Origin: Thermoplasmata archaeon
GTDB lineage: Archaea; Thermoplasmatota; Thermoplasmata; JAGHBH01
DNA: 5,668 bases
Direction: 5' to 3'
Assembly (NCBI GenBank): GCA_030673205.1
Contig: DAOVJP010000104.1
Coordinates: 1 to 5,668 of the forward strand
Part shown: piece by piece, positions 5,392 through 5,668 of the stretch
Numbering within the stretch: position 1 is the stretch's first letter
Layout: each line of letters opens with the position of its first letter
Translations under genes and position numbers: made by a program
Notes under the pieces: generated by a model
The model's input: the letters and a program-made list of their open reading frames with translations, nothing else
The model's database searches: none
Told to the model about the DNA's origin: nothing

Positions 5392-5431
5392 ACAGCCGCT
5401 GATGAAGTTTTACAATCTCATCATTATCCAT
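5339..5431 (-). pseudogene. 5' end of a small gene truncated at a junction
   Basis: ATG 5431 overlaps the TAA of the upstream gene (TAATG), a typical coupled start. The reading begins MDNDEIVKLHQRLFELRQ, a plausible amphipathic helix, then continues as PCRRQGSLIRSQ to a TGA at 5341-5339. That last part is simply the peptidase coding DNA read in another frame. The gene therefore seems to lose its own sequence after about codon 17-21. The opening is reminiscent of small helical YdcH/DUF465-like bacterial proteins, but 18 residues are too few to be sure. It could also be a chance ORF. Confidence 0.45.
5369..5384. repeat. 7-bp perfect inverted repeat at the composition breakpoint
   Basis: GCGGCAG (5369-5375) and CTGCCGC (5378-5384) are exact reverse complements separated by GG. 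The site falls where the right-hand small gene stops making sense and the peptidase frame begins. Short GC-rich palindromes can promote template switching or rearrangement, but the repeat may be coincidental. Confidence 0.6.
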
Positions 5432-5667
5432 TATTGAGTGTATACACCAGGATTAAAGGGAGTACGAGAATCGGGAAGACGGCGTAAAAGTGCCACCGCA
5501 CCGGAACGGTCACGGATCATCAATAGATTATCCATCTGTCTAAACTGAAGCAATATCGTCACATTGGTATCGTAGTGGCGAATCTCGATCCAGTCATTCT
5601 TTATCGTAAACTCGCCCTTTGAAATAACACCATTGGCGCGTATCAGGGCAAACTGGTTGCCCTGTAT
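5431..5667 (-). CDS. C-terminal fragment of an unrecognised protein (5' end outside the window)
   Basis: One minus-strand frame is open from the window edge to TAA 5433-5431, giving 78 residues with no internal stop. I do not recognise the family. It begins IQGNQFALIRANGVISKGEF, continues through KNDWIEIRHYDTNVTILLQF, and ends LLRRLPDSRTPFNPGVYTQ. Alternating hydrophobic residues suggest beta strands followed by a polar tail; no cysteine or membrane span is present. The DNA is about 44% GC against about 57% in the preceding 300 bases, and seven of its eight arginines use CGC/CGT, whereas the genes to the left use many AGG/AGA codons. It overlaps the start of a small downstream gene (TAATG), as in a bacterial-style operon. 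It probably does not share a history with the archaeal genes to its left. Confidence 0.65.
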   Translation of the reverse strand: MQGNQFALIRANGVISKGEFTIKNDWIEIRHYDTNVTILLQFRQMDNLLMIRDRSGAVALLRRLPDSRTPFNPGVYTQ

Positions 5668-5668
5668 C

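Noticed and set aside
5392..5409. Possible lipobox (ISGC) just before the peptidase fragment
   Set aside because: The in-frame stop at 5412-5410 leaves no room for a signal peptide, and these bases belong to the neighbouring truncated gene in its own frame.
5438..5447. Perfect 10-bp palindrome GTGTATACAC
   Set aside because: Lies inside the last codons of the partial right-hand gene; short palindromes like this are expected by chance and no promoter sits at a matching distance.

Overview
The window looks archaeal and most like a Thermoplasmatota or Methanomassiliicoccales-type euryarchaeon. It holds the tail of ribosomal protein S27e, then aIF2-alpha, Nop10 and a PAC2-family protein in the conserved archaeal order. 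After these come a DUF835 protein (a family I associate with this lineage), archaeal-type RlmE/FtsJ, DUF1284 and a gingipain-like C25 peptidase. Initiation signals are also archaeal: GGAGGTGA-type Shine-Dalgarno sites inside operons, and TATA boxes about 30 bases ahead of apparently leaderless starts. The genus assignment is inference.

Layout. Bases 1-1843 (+) are a tightly packed translation, ribosome-biogenesis and proteostasis operon: rps27e (3' end only), aIF2-alpha, nop10 and pac2, with gaps of 26 and 6 bases and then an ATGA overlap. A short promoter region with an inverted repeat leads into bases 1895-3003 (+), which hold a DUF835 protein with an unusual seven-residue repeat linker and a translationally coupled 67-residue acidic protein of unknown function. 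Bases 3011-3622 (-) encode RlmE, converging on the small gene with only 7 bases between them. A 56-base AT-rich intergenic region, probably a two-way promoter, separates rlmE from a DUF1284 protein with seven cysteines at 3679-4074 (+). Bases 4165 to about 5391 (-) encode a C25-like cysteine peptidase with both catalytic residues but no N-terminus.

The right end (about 5370-5668) is anomalous. GC falls from about 57% (5101-5400) to about 44% (5401-5668). On the minus strand there is the 3' end of an unrecognised gene, arginine-coded almost entirely by CGN. Its stop overlaps (TAATG) the start of a second gene, which reads well for about 18 codons and then dissolves into the body of the peptidase at a 7-bp inverted repeat. 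This is best explained as a breakpoint, either an assembly chimera or a real rearrangement, that has removed the 5' end of the peptidase and the 3' end of the small gene.

How the genes fit together. S27e, aIF2-alpha, Nop10 (the H/ACA RNP protein for pseudouridylation) and RlmE (23S rRNA 2'-O-methylation) all serve the ribosome, and PAC2 is tied to proteasome assembly. No complete new defence or mobile system is visible. The least explained parts are the DUF835 plus acidic-peptide pair and the right-hand junction.
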